A model generated the notes under the pieces. It made no database searches. It had not been told where the DNA came from and saw nothing but the letters and a program-made list of their open reading frames with translations. Shown piece after piece: positions 22,930 to 30,824 of a stretch of DNA of 32,362 bases (position 1 is the stretch's first letter; the number at the start of each line of letters is the position of its first letter). The translations under genes and the position numbers were made by a program. Source of the DNA: Bacteroidota bacterium (lineage in GTDB: Bacteria > Bacteroidota > Ignavibacteria > Kapaibacteriales > UBA2268); NCBI GenBank assembly GCA_009777815.1, contig WRLB01000016.1, positions 1 through 32,362 of the forward strand. The letters run 5' to 3'.

Positions 22930-24063
22930 TCACACTTTTGCTATATCTTCTTGTTGTGGTATTTCAAAATAATTTGCTTTTTTAGAAATGTTTAGTAATA
23001 TCCCAACAGATACTGAATACATTATTATTGCTGTTCCACCATAACTAATAAAAGGTAAAGGAAGCCCTGTGGTAGGCACAATACCAACATTAATGGCTGT
23101 ATGCATTAAAAAATATACAGACAAAATTAAAACAATTCCTGTTGCTAAATAAAATCCAAATGTATCGGGTGCCCTTATAGCCACTTTAATTCCCCGCCAA
23201 ATAATTATGCTAAAGCCAATTATAATAGCCAATGAGCCAATAAATCCCCACTCCTCGCCTATTACTGCAAAAATAGAATCACCATATGATTCAGGTAAAA
23301 AAAGGTGGCTTTGTTTACTTTTGCCTGCCCCTAATCCTACTAAACCACCAGAACCAATAGATATTAGTGATTGAGTGGCATGATGTTCAGGTTCATTATA
23401 TCCTAAAAATGATAAAACTCTTTTAGCACTATAACCTTCGGACATTACCGCCACACCGCATAATAATATGCCCACTAAAAAAGCAACCAATAAGTATTTT
23501 TTATTTATCTTGCCTATAAACATTTGTGAAATTCCTATTATAAAAATTAAAATCATATTTGATCTGTTTTTTTGATAAAGTAGAACTAAACAAACTAATA
23601 ATAAACAAAGTATTAATGGTGCAAATGCTTCTTTGAAACTTTTTATACATTCCTGTTTTTTAGTTAGCATTGCTGCGAAAAAAATTACTAATGATAATTT
23701 AACTAATTCTACGGGCTGAAATAAAGGAAGAAAACCTATACTTAACCATCGCTTTGCACCATTATGTTCTGTTCCCCAGATGAGAACGAAAAATAGCAAT
23801 AAAAAGGAAATTAGCATAATCGGTTTTGATAATTTTTGCCAAGTATGATAGTTAATTCTGGAAAAGCAAATAATAGATAATATTGAAACTGATACCATTA
23901 AGATATGTCGCATAAATAAATATGTTTGGTCGCCGAATTTTGCGATTGAATATGGTGCACTGGCACTATATACAAAAACTACTGATAAAGTTAGCATTCC
24001 AAGAACAGGAAGCAATATCCACCAATCCAAATACGTTTTAATTTTGTTTAATTTTGTTTTCAT
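22930..24063 (-). CDS. ftsW: FtsW/RodA/SpoVE-family peptidoglycan polymerase, most like FtsW
   Basis: An integral-membrane SEDS protein that polymerises lipid II into glycan strands with a partner class B penicillin-binding protein. About ten hydrophobic helices are visible in 377 residues. Family signatures are NGAKRWLSIGFLPLFQPVELVKLSLVIFFA, TQSLISIGSGGLVGLGAGKSKQSHLFLPESYGDSIFAVIGEEWGFIG and GLPLPFISYGGTAIIMYSVSVGILLN. The SIGSGGLxGxGxGxSxQ and LPExxxDxIFAxIGEExGFIG forms favour division-specific FtsW over RodA, but RodA cannot be excluded. It sits downstream of atpC-pdxJ with a 61-base gap, outside any cell-division cluster in view. Confidence 0.88.
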   Translation of the reverse strand: MKTKLNKIKTYLDWWILLPVLGMLTLSVVFVYSASAPYSIAKFGDQTYLFMRHILMVSVSILSIICFSRINYHTWQKLSKPIMLISFLLLFFVLIWGTEHNGAKRWLSIGFLPLFQPVELVKLSLVIFFAAMLTKKQECIKSFKEAFAPLILCLLLVCLVLLYQKNRSNMILIFIIGISQMFIGKINKKYLLVAFLVGILLCGVAVMSEGYSAKRVLSFLGYNEPEHHATQSLISIGSGGLVGLGAGKSKQSHLFLPESYGDSIFAVIGEEWGFIGSLAIIIGFSIIIWRGIKVAIRAPDTFGFYLATGIVLILSVYFLMHTAINVGIVPTTGLPLPFISYGGTAIIMYSVSVGILLNISKKANYFEIPQQEDIAKV

Positions 24064-24124
24064 TTTATATATAATAGTTACTCTAAAAATAGATAAATGT
24101 TTAATTAAAAAACATATACACTAT

Positions 24125-24886
24125 CTATCTTTTATTTAAGAAATTTAATGTTTTTATAAAAAATGTTCTAGATTTATAAATAATATCAATCATTTCCTTA
24201 ACTGCGTTGTGAAGACCAACAATAACAGAACGAGCAACAATAGAATGACCTATGTTATATTCTTTTACTAACATATTTTTAGCAAATTCATCGATATTGT
24301 TATAATTTAAACTATGACCTGCGGCAACATAAATGTTGTTTTCTACTGCTATTTTAGAAGCATTTTCAATACGTTCCATTTCTTCTTTTACTTTTACTAA
24401 ATTGTTTTCTTTGAATGCAATAGCAAAAAGATTTGTATTAAATTCTACTCTATTTGTGCCGAATTGTATTGCTTTTTCTAATTGCTTTATGTCGGGTTCT
24501 ATAAATAAACTAACTATAATTCCTGCATCTTGTAATTGTTTTATTACTCCTTCTACATTTTTACTATTAACTACATCTAAACCACCTTCGGTAGTTATTT
24601 CATTATCATTTTCGGGAACTAATGTTGCTACAGTTGGTTGCACTTTACAAGCAAAATCAACAATATCTACGCACATTTCAAGGTTAAGATGTGTAGCAAT
24701 ATTATCTTTAAGATTAATGACATCATCGTCTTTTATGTGTCTTCTGTCTTTTCTAAGGTGTGCTACAATTCCTGCTGCACCTGCTAATTCTGCTTTTTGA
24801 GCGACAAAAACAATATCAGGATTTTTTTCACCTCTGGCATTCCGCAAAGTAGCAAAATGATCTACATTTACATTAAGTTTAATCAT
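24125..24886 (-). CDS. pdxJ: Pyridoxine 5'-phosphate synthase
   Basis: PdxJ condenses 3-amino-2-oxopropyl phosphate with 1-deoxy-xylulose 5-phosphate, forming the ring of vitamin B6 in the DXP-dependent pathway. The 253-residue TIM barrel has LNVNVDHFATLRNARG at the N terminus, HLRKDRRHI (H43), LNLEMC (E70), TTEGGLDV and AAGHSLNYNN (H190), which correspond to the known catalytic His, Glu and His. The terminal 15 or so residues (SRTFFIKTLNFLNKR) extend a little past the usual end. Its ATG is three bases after the atpC stop, with AAGG overlapping the end of atpC, so the two are translationally linked. PLP is also the cofactor of the KamA encoded in this window. Confidence 0.96.
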   Translation of the reverse strand: MIKLNVNVDHFATLRNARGEKNPDIVFVAQKAELAGAAGIVAHLRKDRRHIKDDDVINLKDNIATHLNLEMCVDIVDFACKVQPTVATLVPENDNEITTEGGLDVVNSKNVEGVIKQLQDAGIIVSLFIEPDIKQLEKAIQFGTNRVEFNTNLFAIAFKENNLVKVKEEMERIENASKIAVENNIYVAAGHSLNYNNIDEFAKNMLVKEYNIGHSIVARSVIVGLHNAVKEMIDIIYKSRTFFIKTLNFLNKR

Positions 24887-24889
24887 TTT

Positions 24890-25171
24890 CTAAACCTTAT
24901 TAATCCCCGAAACAGTTAGTGTTAATTTATTACTATGCAACTCCGCAATACCTTCTTGGACTACATAACTAAAGGTTTTATCGTCATCATTAACTACTTT
25001 GACAACACCATTATTAGTAATTGCAGCAATTATAGGCGCATGATTAACTAAAACCTGAAAAGGTCCCGCCGCACTCGGAATATGCACAGATTTCACTTTA
25101 CTCGTAAGGTAAGTGTCGCTTGGTGTATATATCGTTAAATCAAAAAATTTGGAATCAGTAAAACTACTCAT
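24890..25171 (-). CDS. atpC: F1 ATP synthase epsilon subunit, short form
   Basis: The epsilon subunit joins gamma to the c-ring rotor. The 93 residues cover only the N-terminal beta-sandwich: LTIYTPSDTYLTSKVKSVHIPSAAGPFQVLVNHAPIIAAI, then VQEGIAELHSNKLTLTVS. The C-terminal two-helix domain that inhibits ATP hydrolysis in E. coli is missing, as is common in Bacteroidota-type short forms. The start is the ATG after TAAAAAT; a TATTTTTG promoter octamer lies 22 bases upstream. It heads an operon with pdxJ, away from atpD and the other subunits, none of which is in the window. Confidence 0.93.
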   Translation of the reverse strand: MSSFTDSKFFDLTIYTPSDTYLTSKVKSVHIPSAAGPFQVLVNHAPIIAAITNNGVVKVVNDDDKTFSYVVQEGIAELHSNKLTLTVSGINKV

Positions 25172-25193
25172 ATTTTTATCTAATTTATTTATA

Positions 25194-25201
25194 CAAAAAT
25201 A
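25194..25201 (-). promoter_or_regulatory. -7 promoter element for atpC-pdxJ
   Basis: TATTTTTG on the minus strand, 22 bases before the atpC ATG. Confidence 0.5.
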
Positions 25202-25242
25202 ATAAAAATAGTAAAAATTTTATAATAGTGATATCTAAAAAT

Positions 25243-25327
25243 GTCATACCGAACTTGTTTCGGTATCTACCGATTACGGAATAATAAGCATAAAATAAGG
25301 GAATGCCGAAACAAGTCCTGCATAACA
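25243..25327. repeat. Dispersed inverted-repeat element
   Basis: Arms GTCATACCGAACTTGTTTCGGTATCT and GGGAATGCCGAAACAAGTCCTGCATAAC, separated by about 30 bases, placed between atpC and the IscA-like gene. Confidence 0.7.
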
Positions 25328-25330
25328 TTT

Positions 25331-25741
25331 TTAAAAGCCCCTATAATAATCTATCACTTTAGGGTCGGATATATCAAGAAAAACAAATCCTTCTGTGTCG
25401 TTATATTTTACGTAATCGACAATTATCCCCATAAAATAAAATAAACTTTTATTATCAATTATTATTTTTATTTTTTTTAACTCAAATACTCTGTCAAAAT
25501 CATTAATTATATTATCTATTTTTATAGAATATTGTTTTGCACCAATTTCGGCAGGAAGCATACCAAAACGAATAAAAAAATTATCTTCATATAGCACCAC
25601 TTTTTTTATATTTTCATTTAATTGTTTGACCAAGACATCCATTGCGCTTGCAGTAATAATAATATCTTCGCTAACTTCTGCTCCTTCTACGTCAGGATGT
25701 ATATAATCAAAACCTTCTATGTTCCTAAAAATTATATCCAT
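25331..25741 (-). CDS. IscA/HesB-fold protein lacking all cysteines
   Basis: The pattern follows the A-type iron-sulfur carrier fold: ITASAMDVLVKQLNEN at the N terminus, a strand VVLYEDNFFIRFGMLPAEIGAKQYSIKI where carriers have a GGCSGF turn, DRVFELKKIKIIIDNKSLFYFMGIIVDYV, and a final EGFVFLDISDP. The last part closely parallels the D-x-x-S-x-x-Y-x-x-G-x-x-x-D-Y and GF-x-F elements of IscA. No cysteine occurs anywhere, so cluster binding by the usual ligands is impossible and another role is likely. The ORF track starts at a GTG (25756, 141 aa); I prefer the ATG at 25741 (136 aa), though neither has a clear Shine-Dalgarno. It follows the C_GCAxxG_C_C gene closely. Confidence 0.6.
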   Translation of the reverse strand: MDIIFRNIEGFDYIHPDVEGAEVSEDIIITASAMDVLVKQLNENIKKVVLYEDNFFIRFGMLPAEIGAKQYSIKIDNIINDFDRVFELKKIKIIIDNKSLFYFMGIIVDYVKYNDTEGFVFLDISDPKVIDYYRGF

Positions 25742-25776
25742 AATATATTTATACACTTTAGAGTATATTTTTTGTT

Positions 25777-26232
25777 TTATTTTAAAAGTGCTTTTTCTAA
25801 TAAAATAATCATATCAGTTATATATTCTGCACAAGGTTTATGTTTTATATTAGGATTTGCATCATCTATGCTACGCAATTCTTTACAAACCAAACTCCCA
25901 TTTTCTTTTCTAAATTGTTCTGCTATTTCATTAACTTTTGTGAATAATTTATTTTTTGTATCTTTATCTTTTACATCAGCGCTTCCCATATACATACCTA
26001 ACATAAGTGCCATAGCAGTAATTACTCCGCACACTTCTTTTAACGAACATATACCTAATCCCAATGGCTGTGTGAGTTTTATTGCAGTATTTTCGTCAAT
26101 ATCCAGTATGTCTGAAAAAGTTAATAATACCGATTGGGCACAATTATAACCTTCTTTTTTTAACAACTTTGCTTTTTCTACTCTACTTATTGTAGATGTA
26201 GCATCTGTTTTTGATAAGTTAATATCACTCAT
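25777..26232 (-). CDS. C_GCAxxG_C_C family redox-type protein
   Basis: A small helical protein of the family named after its cysteine pattern, of unproven but probably redox-linked function. Visible elements are EGYNCAQSVLL, GLGICSLKEVCGVITAMALMLGMYMG, GSLVCKELRS and HKPCAEYITDM, giving the expected spaced cysteines. At 151 residues it is of usual length. The GCA part of the name motif reads CGVITA, a small deviation. It sits between the acyltransferase (74 bases upstream) and the Cys-free IscA-like gene (about 20-35 bases downstream), suggesting a short operon. If so, a Cys-rich protein and a Cys-free iron-sulfur-carrier relative are made together. Confidence 0.82.
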   Translation of the reverse strand: MSDINLSKTDATSTISRVEKAKLLKKEGYNCAQSVLLTFSDILDIDENTAIKLTQPLGLGICSLKEVCGVITAMALMLGMYMGSADVKDKDTKNKLFTKVNEIAEQFRKENGSLVCKELRSIDDANPNIKHKPCAEYITDMIILLEKALLK

Positions 26233-26306
26233 AAATATGTATACAATTTTATAGTAAAAAGTTTTTTATTTAAATTATGTTTAAAATAATTATAATTTTC
26301 AAAAAA

Positions 26307-26885
26307 TTACTTGCCGAATTGTTTATTTATTTCGTTTATCAATACACTTATTTCTTCCTTATTTGCATCTAAAGAAATATCAATTCTACTTGAAAATTTT
26401 ATTTCAATTTTAGAAAAAAGCATAGGAAGTATAAAATTGTCCCAACTTTTATTAAACACTTTTTTGCAATTAACAGAGCATTCAACAAAATATAATGGTA
26501 TTTGTTTTCTTTGTGCAATTATGAATGCACCTGGTTTACATTCATATTTTGGACCTCGCGGACCATCAGGTGTAATTAAAAAATAATTTATATTGGGTAG
26601 TTCTAATATTTCTTTAACTGCTTCTTTTCCTTCTTTTGATGATGAACCTCTAATTAACTTGTATTTCCATTTTTTTAGTAAGTATGATAATATTTCGCCA
26701 TCTTTGTTCTTGCTAATTAGCGTGGTAGCATTTTTGTTAGCGAACAACTTCCATAAAGGGAGCATATCACAATGCCAAAATGCAATAACTACAGGCGATT
26801 TTGGTATTTCATTTAATAATTTTATTCGCCATGTTAAAGATACTAATCTTAATACTAACAGTGATAAACGATACATTATTTTCAT
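26307..26885 (-). CDS. DUF374-type lysophospholipid/lipid A acyltransferase family protein
   Basis: A membrane-associated acyltransferase of the LPLAT superfamily, DUF374 branch. Characteristic stretches are VIAFWHCDMLPLW (His-x-Asp catalytic region near 38-40), LIRGSSSKEGKEAVKEIL, and FLITPDGPRGPKYECKPGAFIIAQRKQIPL. The N terminus is hydrophobic (about 5-20) and may anchor it in the inner membrane. At 192 residues it is a little short compared with about 210-230. Relatives act on lipid A precursors or phospholipids; the acceptor cannot be read from sequence. It is the first gene of the probable three-gene operon leading to the IscA-like gene. Confidence 0.85.
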   Translation of the reverse strand: MKIMYRLSLLVLRLVSLTWRIKLLNEIPKSPVVIAFWHCDMLPLWKLFANKNATTLISKNKDGEILSYLLKKWKYKLIRGSSSKEGKEAVKEILELPNINYFLITPDGPRGPKYECKPGAFIIAQRKQIPLYFVECSVNCKKVFNKSWDNFILPMLFSKIEIKFSSRIDISLDANKEEISVLINEINKQFGK

Positions 26886-26931
26886 TTAACAATTTACAAT
26901 TTACATTATTTTTTTGATTGTTTTTATATCC

Positions 26932-26998
26932 TGTTATACTGAACTTGTTTCAGCATCTAAATAAAATTAGGAGATGCTGAAATGAATTCAGCATGACA
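26932..26998. repeat. Dispersed inverted-repeat element, tandem copy 1
   Basis: GTTATACTGAACTTGTTTCAGCATCT, then AAATAAAATTAG, then GAGATGCTGAAATGAATTCAGCATGACA. A well-preserved copy. Confidence 0.85.
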
Positions 26999-27032
26999 TA
27001 ATAAGATAAGCGGTCATACAAACGAAATATCC

Positions 27033-27097
27033 GTCATACTGAACTTGTTTCAGCATCTAAATAAAATTAGAAGATGCCGAAACAAGTTCGGAATGAC
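27033..27097. repeat. Dispersed inverted-repeat element, tandem copy 2
   Basis: GTCATACTGAACTTGTTTCAGCATCT, then AAATAAAATTAG, then AAGATGCCGAAACAAGTTCGGAATGAC. It has the same 12-base loop sequence as copy 1, 35 bases away, pointing to recent duplication. Confidence 0.85.
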
Positions 27098-27117
27098 AGA
27101 AATTTTACAACAATACA

Positions 27118-29652
27118 TCACATATCTTCTTTCCATTGTTGGATTAGGTTAGAATACTTTGTCGTTAGTTTTTCTGCTGTTTCTAAATCACTGCTATCGC
27201 TTATAACAGTAAAACTTGCTGATTCCTTATCAGGATATAATAATACAGAATTATCGTCCATAAATATCTTTACTCCTTCTATTAGTTCGCGTTTCATACC
27301 TTCGGAATGCTCCATTGCTTTACGCATAACTAATCCTTTTTTCTCCCAAGGAACGTCTACTTGTTTAGTTTGCTGTATTGTTTTGGGAAGTATTTCATCT
27401 AATTCAGAAACTTTATATCCTGTTTTTGCAAGCATTTCAAGAACCTGTCCTACAGAAAACATAGCATCAGAAGCAAATAAAAACTCTCTGAAAATAAATC
27501 CACCATAACTGCCACCAATAAATAGCATCTTTTCATCGGAAGCAGCGACCATCATTGCTGAATGTGAGTTTTTTATTCTAACAATCTCTACGTTATAATC
27601 TTTTGCTATTTGTTCTATTTCGCCGCCTGCAAGAATAGATATTCCTATCTTATATGGCTCTAAATGTTTATGTGTTTCTAAAAATAGTTTTGCCGCTATT
27701 GATAACAATCTGTGATGTGTAATCCAAGTTCCGCGTTGGTCTATAATACTAATTTTTTCTGCTCCTGATTCTATTTGAAATCCTATTTCATAATTTAGAT
27801 TTTTTACTATTTTAGCGATTTCGTCATTTTGTTGCGATTCAACTTCTAATAAATGTTCTTGTCTTGCGGGAGAATATTTTCTTTGGTCTACATAATTATT
27901 TATAGATATTACTTCACAATCTAATTGTCCTAATATGTTCGGCAAAATAGTAGCAGACAAGCCGTAAGAATAATCTACTAATATCTTATATTTTTTATTG
28001 CGAATTAGTTCAACATCTATTTTATCTAAATACTTTTGAACATAAGTTTCTGTGGAACTGGAATTTAATCGAACAGTTCCCATCTCTGTTTCGTCCACGT
28101 GCATTATATCTTCGCCAAAGAAATATCGTTCTACTTTTTTTGCAATATCTGTTGTAATATCCTTGCCGTCTTTACTAAATAAAATAATGTCGTGCATTTT
28201 AGCATTACGAGGGCTTTTTCTAAAATGAATACCAGCACTAAAAATTCCACTTTTTAACTCTTGTCTTGCTTGTGGAATAGAACTAACCTGCATATTAGAA
28301 GTATTAACGCCAACAGAAGCAAGTCCTGTTATAAATGCTCTGTTCATAATTCGCGAGCAATTATCGGGAGCAGATGATGTTACTACGACTTTATTTTGTC
28401 CTATTGTAAGACCAAATGCGGCACCAAGTTTAGCACAGAATTCAGGATTTATTTCTATATTAGAAATACCTGATATACGTGCTTCCGAAAATAGTTCTCT
28501 TTGCCATTTTTCGCCTTGTATAAGTGAACGAGACAGAACAGCACCTTCTTCAACTATTTTATTAGGCCACAACTTGATATTAGCAAATAATTTAGCCGAT
28601 TTGCCGATATTACATCCATTAGAAATAAATACGTTTTCAGAAATTATTGTTCCTTGTCCTATTTCTACATCGCTACAAACAACGTCATCAGTCATTTTAG
28701 CAAAGTCGCCGACATTGACATTATCCCATAAAGTTACTCGGGTTAATTTTGCTCCACGTCCAACTTTCACATTATTGCCGATAACACAATCAATTAGTTC
28801 AGCGTGTTCGCCTATTTCTGCGTTATCACCTATCAGGACGTTACCTTTAATTTTTGCTGTAGAAGGTATTTTCACACTGTCACTAATAATAGCACCATCT
28901 TTTTCAATACCTTTACAATCTAATTTTAGTGAACCATTTAGTGCATCATTTTGCCCTATTTGGTATTCATCTAAATTACCTACATCTCGCCAATATCCAT
29001 CGGCAATATAACCGTATAAAGGCATATTTCTTTCCAACATTAATGGATATAAATCTTTGCTAAAATCAAACTCTTCTCTATAAGGAATAAGGTCTAATAC
29101 ATCTTGTTCAAGTATGTAGATACCTGTATTTATTGTATCAGAGAACACTTGTCCCCAAGATGGTTTTTCTAAAAAGCGAGTAATTTTTCCTTCTCCATCC
29201 GTCATCACGATTCCATATTGTAGCGGAGTCGGATGACGAGTTAAAAGTATTGTTGCCTTAGCACCTTTACTAATATGGAAATCTATTGCCTTACTTAAAT
29301 CAAAATCAGTAAGGACATCTCCACTAATAATAATAAATCTTTCAGCAAGATGTTCGTGTGCATTCTTAACACTGCCCGCAGTTCCGTAATCAGCAACGGC
29401 TTTAACATATTGCATTTTGATTCCAAAGTTTCCACCGTCTTTAAAATGGTTAATTATTATATCAGGTTGGAAATATAAAACAGACACAACATCTTTAATA
29501 TTGTGTTTTTTTAAGAGATTAACAATATGTTCCATCATTGGAACATTCATTATAGGAACCATTGGTTTAGGGATACTCATAGTTAGCGGTCTCAGGCGTG
29601 TTCCGAAGCCGCCTGCCATAATTACCGCTTTATTTAAAGAAGAGTTACTCAT
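27118..29652 (-). CDS. Sugar nucleotidyltransferase fused to a degenerate phosphohexomutase
   Basis: An 844-residue fusion of the 'mannose-1-phosphate guanylyltransferase/phosphomannomutase' type. Residues 1-235 are a nucleotidyltransferase with AVIMAGGFGTRLRPLTMSIPKPMVPIMNVPMMEH and SGDVLTDFD. Residues about 245-375 are left-handed beta-helix hexapeptide repeats (VLIGDNAEIGEHAELIDCVIGNNVKVG). From about 390 on the chain follows the alpha-D-phosphohexomutase fold. There the phosphoserine loop reads SAGIHFRKSP instead of TASHNP, and the metal loop reads IIDQRG instead of DGDxDR, so mutase activity is doubtful. The start follows GAGGTAG at good spacing. The likely product is an NDP-sugar for envelope polysaccharide; the sugar is uncertain. 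Confidence 0.85.
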   Translation of the reverse strand: MSNSSLNKAVIMAGGFGTRLRPLTMSIPKPMVPIMNVPMMEHIVNLLKKHNIKDVVSVLYFQPDIIINHFKDGGNFGIKMQYVKAVADYGTAGSVKNAHEHLAERFIIISGDVLTDFDLSKAIDFHISKGAKATILLTRHPTPLQYGIVMTDGEGKITRFLEKPSWGQVFSDTINTGIYILEQDVLDLIPYREEFDFSKDLYPLMLERNMPLYGYIADGYWRDVGNLDEYQIGQNDALNGSLKLDCKGIEKDGAIISDSVKIPSTAKIKGNVLIGDNAEIGEHAELIDCVIGNNVKVGRGAKLTRVTLWDNVNVGDFAKMTDDVVCSDVEIGQGTIISENVFISNGCNIGKSAKLFANIKLWPNKIVEEGAVLSRSLIQGEKWQRELFSEARISGISNIEINPEFCAKLGAAFGLTIGQNKVVVTSSAPDNCSRIMNRAFITGLASVGVNTSNMQVSSIPQARQELKSGIFSAGIHFRKSPRNAKMHDIILFSKDGKDITTDIAKKVERYFFGEDIMHVDETEMGTVRLNSSSTETYVQKYLDKIDVELIRNKKYKILVDYSYGLSATILPNILGQLDCEVISINNYVDQRKYSPARQEHLLEVESQQNDEIAKIVKNLNYEIGFQIESGAEKISIIDQRGTWITHHRLLSIAAKLFLETHKHLEPYKIGISILAGGEIEQIAKDYNVEIVRIKNSHSAMMVAASDEKMLFIGGSYGGFIFREFLFASDAMFSVGQVLEMLAKTGYKVSELDEILPKTIQQTKQVDVPWEKKGLVMRKAMEHSEGMKRELIEGVKIFMDDNSVLLYPDKESASFTVISDSSDLETAEKLTTKYSNLIQQWKEDM

Positions 29653-29762
29653 ATCTACCTCAAAATTATTTTATAACAGGTATATCTAATATGTAAAAAT
29701 AAGGTTTTTTTTATAGAAAAATCACAATATTTTAGATATAGGTAAGTTTTGTATAAAAAAAT

Positions 29763-29770
29763 TATTTTTG
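29763..29770 (+). promoter_or_regulatory. -7 promoter element for mreC
   Basis: TATTTTTG, 66 bases before the mreC ATG, in the divergent gap with the nucleotidyltransferase fusion. Confidence 0.5.
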
Positions 29771-29836
29771 TAAAGTTGCTTTCAAAAAAACATTAAAAAA
29801 ACGAATATATGTTTTATCATCATATAATATAAAATT

Positions 29837-30691
29837 ATGTATAAATTAATAAAAATAATAACAACTTATAAAGATTATTTTATATTTGCAGGACTAATAA
29901 TTATTAGTTTGTCACTGATTTATAAAAATACTAATAATGAAGTAGGTGGGTTTAGGACTTTAGCAGCAGTGACTTTTGGTTCACTAAGTAGTGTGTTTTC
30001 TTGGATAACAGATATGCAGGTATTAAGGATAGAAAACAAAGAATTAATAAATATGAATATTAATTTTTTTGCCGAAGTTACACAAATGCATAAAGCAATA
30101 TCTGAAAATAATGATTTAAGAACTATGTTAGATATGGGGAAAAATTATAGATATTCTCTGATAGTTTGTGATGTTACTAATAAGCATTCTGTTCAACTCC
30201 GCAATTATATAGTTCTAAACAAAGGATTAAAAGATAGTATTGACGTAGGAATGCCAGTAATTTCTTTAAAAGGTTTAGTAGGAAGCGTTTTAAGATGTAG
30301 CGAAAATTATGCTATTGTTGAAACGATAAATAATAAAAATGTTAAGATTCCTGCACTTTTATCAGAATCAAAACTAAATGGTATAGTGACTTGGAACGAT
30401 GATGAAAATCTTTATATGGAATATATAATGAATACGGCAGAAATAAAAGTAGGTGAACAAGTATATACATCTCTTTTAAATAGCAAATATCCAGAAGACA
30501 TATTAATCGGAAAAGTAATAGATATTGTTGACGAACCTGGTTCTTTTTTTTATAAGATTATTATAGAACCAGCGAATGCTTTTTTTGATTATAGGCAAGT
30601 ATTAGTAATACATTATATAAAAGACAAAGAAGAATTGGACTTAATAAAAGAATTAGATAATAGGTTAATAGAACTAAATAAAAAGAAGTAA
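29837..30691 (+). CDS. mreC: Rod shape-determining protein MreC
   Basis: MreC is a bitopic inner-membrane protein that links MreB/MreD to the elongation peptidoglycan synthases in the periplasm. The 284 residues have one N-terminal membrane helix (about 13-30), a coiled-coil stretch (about 60-105, LRIENKELINMNINFFAEVTQMHKAISENNDLRTML), then the beta-barrel domains with YIVLNKGLKDSIDVGMPVISLKGLVGSVLRCSENYAIVETI and a second half ending KIIIEPANAFFDYRQVLVI. Length is normal. mreB, mreD and the pbp2/rodA genes that usually accompany it are not in the window. The next gene is convergent. Confidence 0.95.
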   Translation: MYKLIKIITTYKDYFIFAGLIIISLSLIYKNTNNEVGGFRTLAAVTFGSLSSVFSWITDMQVLRIENKELINMNINFFAEVTQMHKAISENNDLRTMLDMGKNYRYSLIVCDVTNKHSVQLRNYIVLNKGLKDSIDVGMPVISLKGLVGSVLRCSENYAIVETINNKNVKIPALLSESKLNGIVTWNDDENLYMEYIMNTAEIKVGEQVYTSLLNSKYPEDILIGKVIDIVDEPGSFFYKIIIEPANAFFDYRQVLVIHYIKDKEELDLIKELDNRLIELNKKK

Positions 30692-30750
30692 ATATGCATT
30701 ATTATCCTTTTTATAATAAGTAATTACAAAATATATACAAAAAAAGCCCC

Positions 30751-30803
30751 TCTGAACTTGTTTCGGAATCCCCACAAACAAAACACGGGGGCAAGCCCCC
30801 GTG
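30751..30803. repeat. Dispersed repeat arm plus 20-base GC palindrome
   Basis: Arm TCTGAACTTGTTTCGGAATCCCC followed by CACGGGGGCAAGCCCCCGTG (30784-30803). It lies between the convergent mreC and BspA-like genes and could act as a terminator for both, but it lacks a strong T run on either side. Confidence 0.75.
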
Positions 30804-30824
30804 CTAAAATGTCTTGCACCAATG

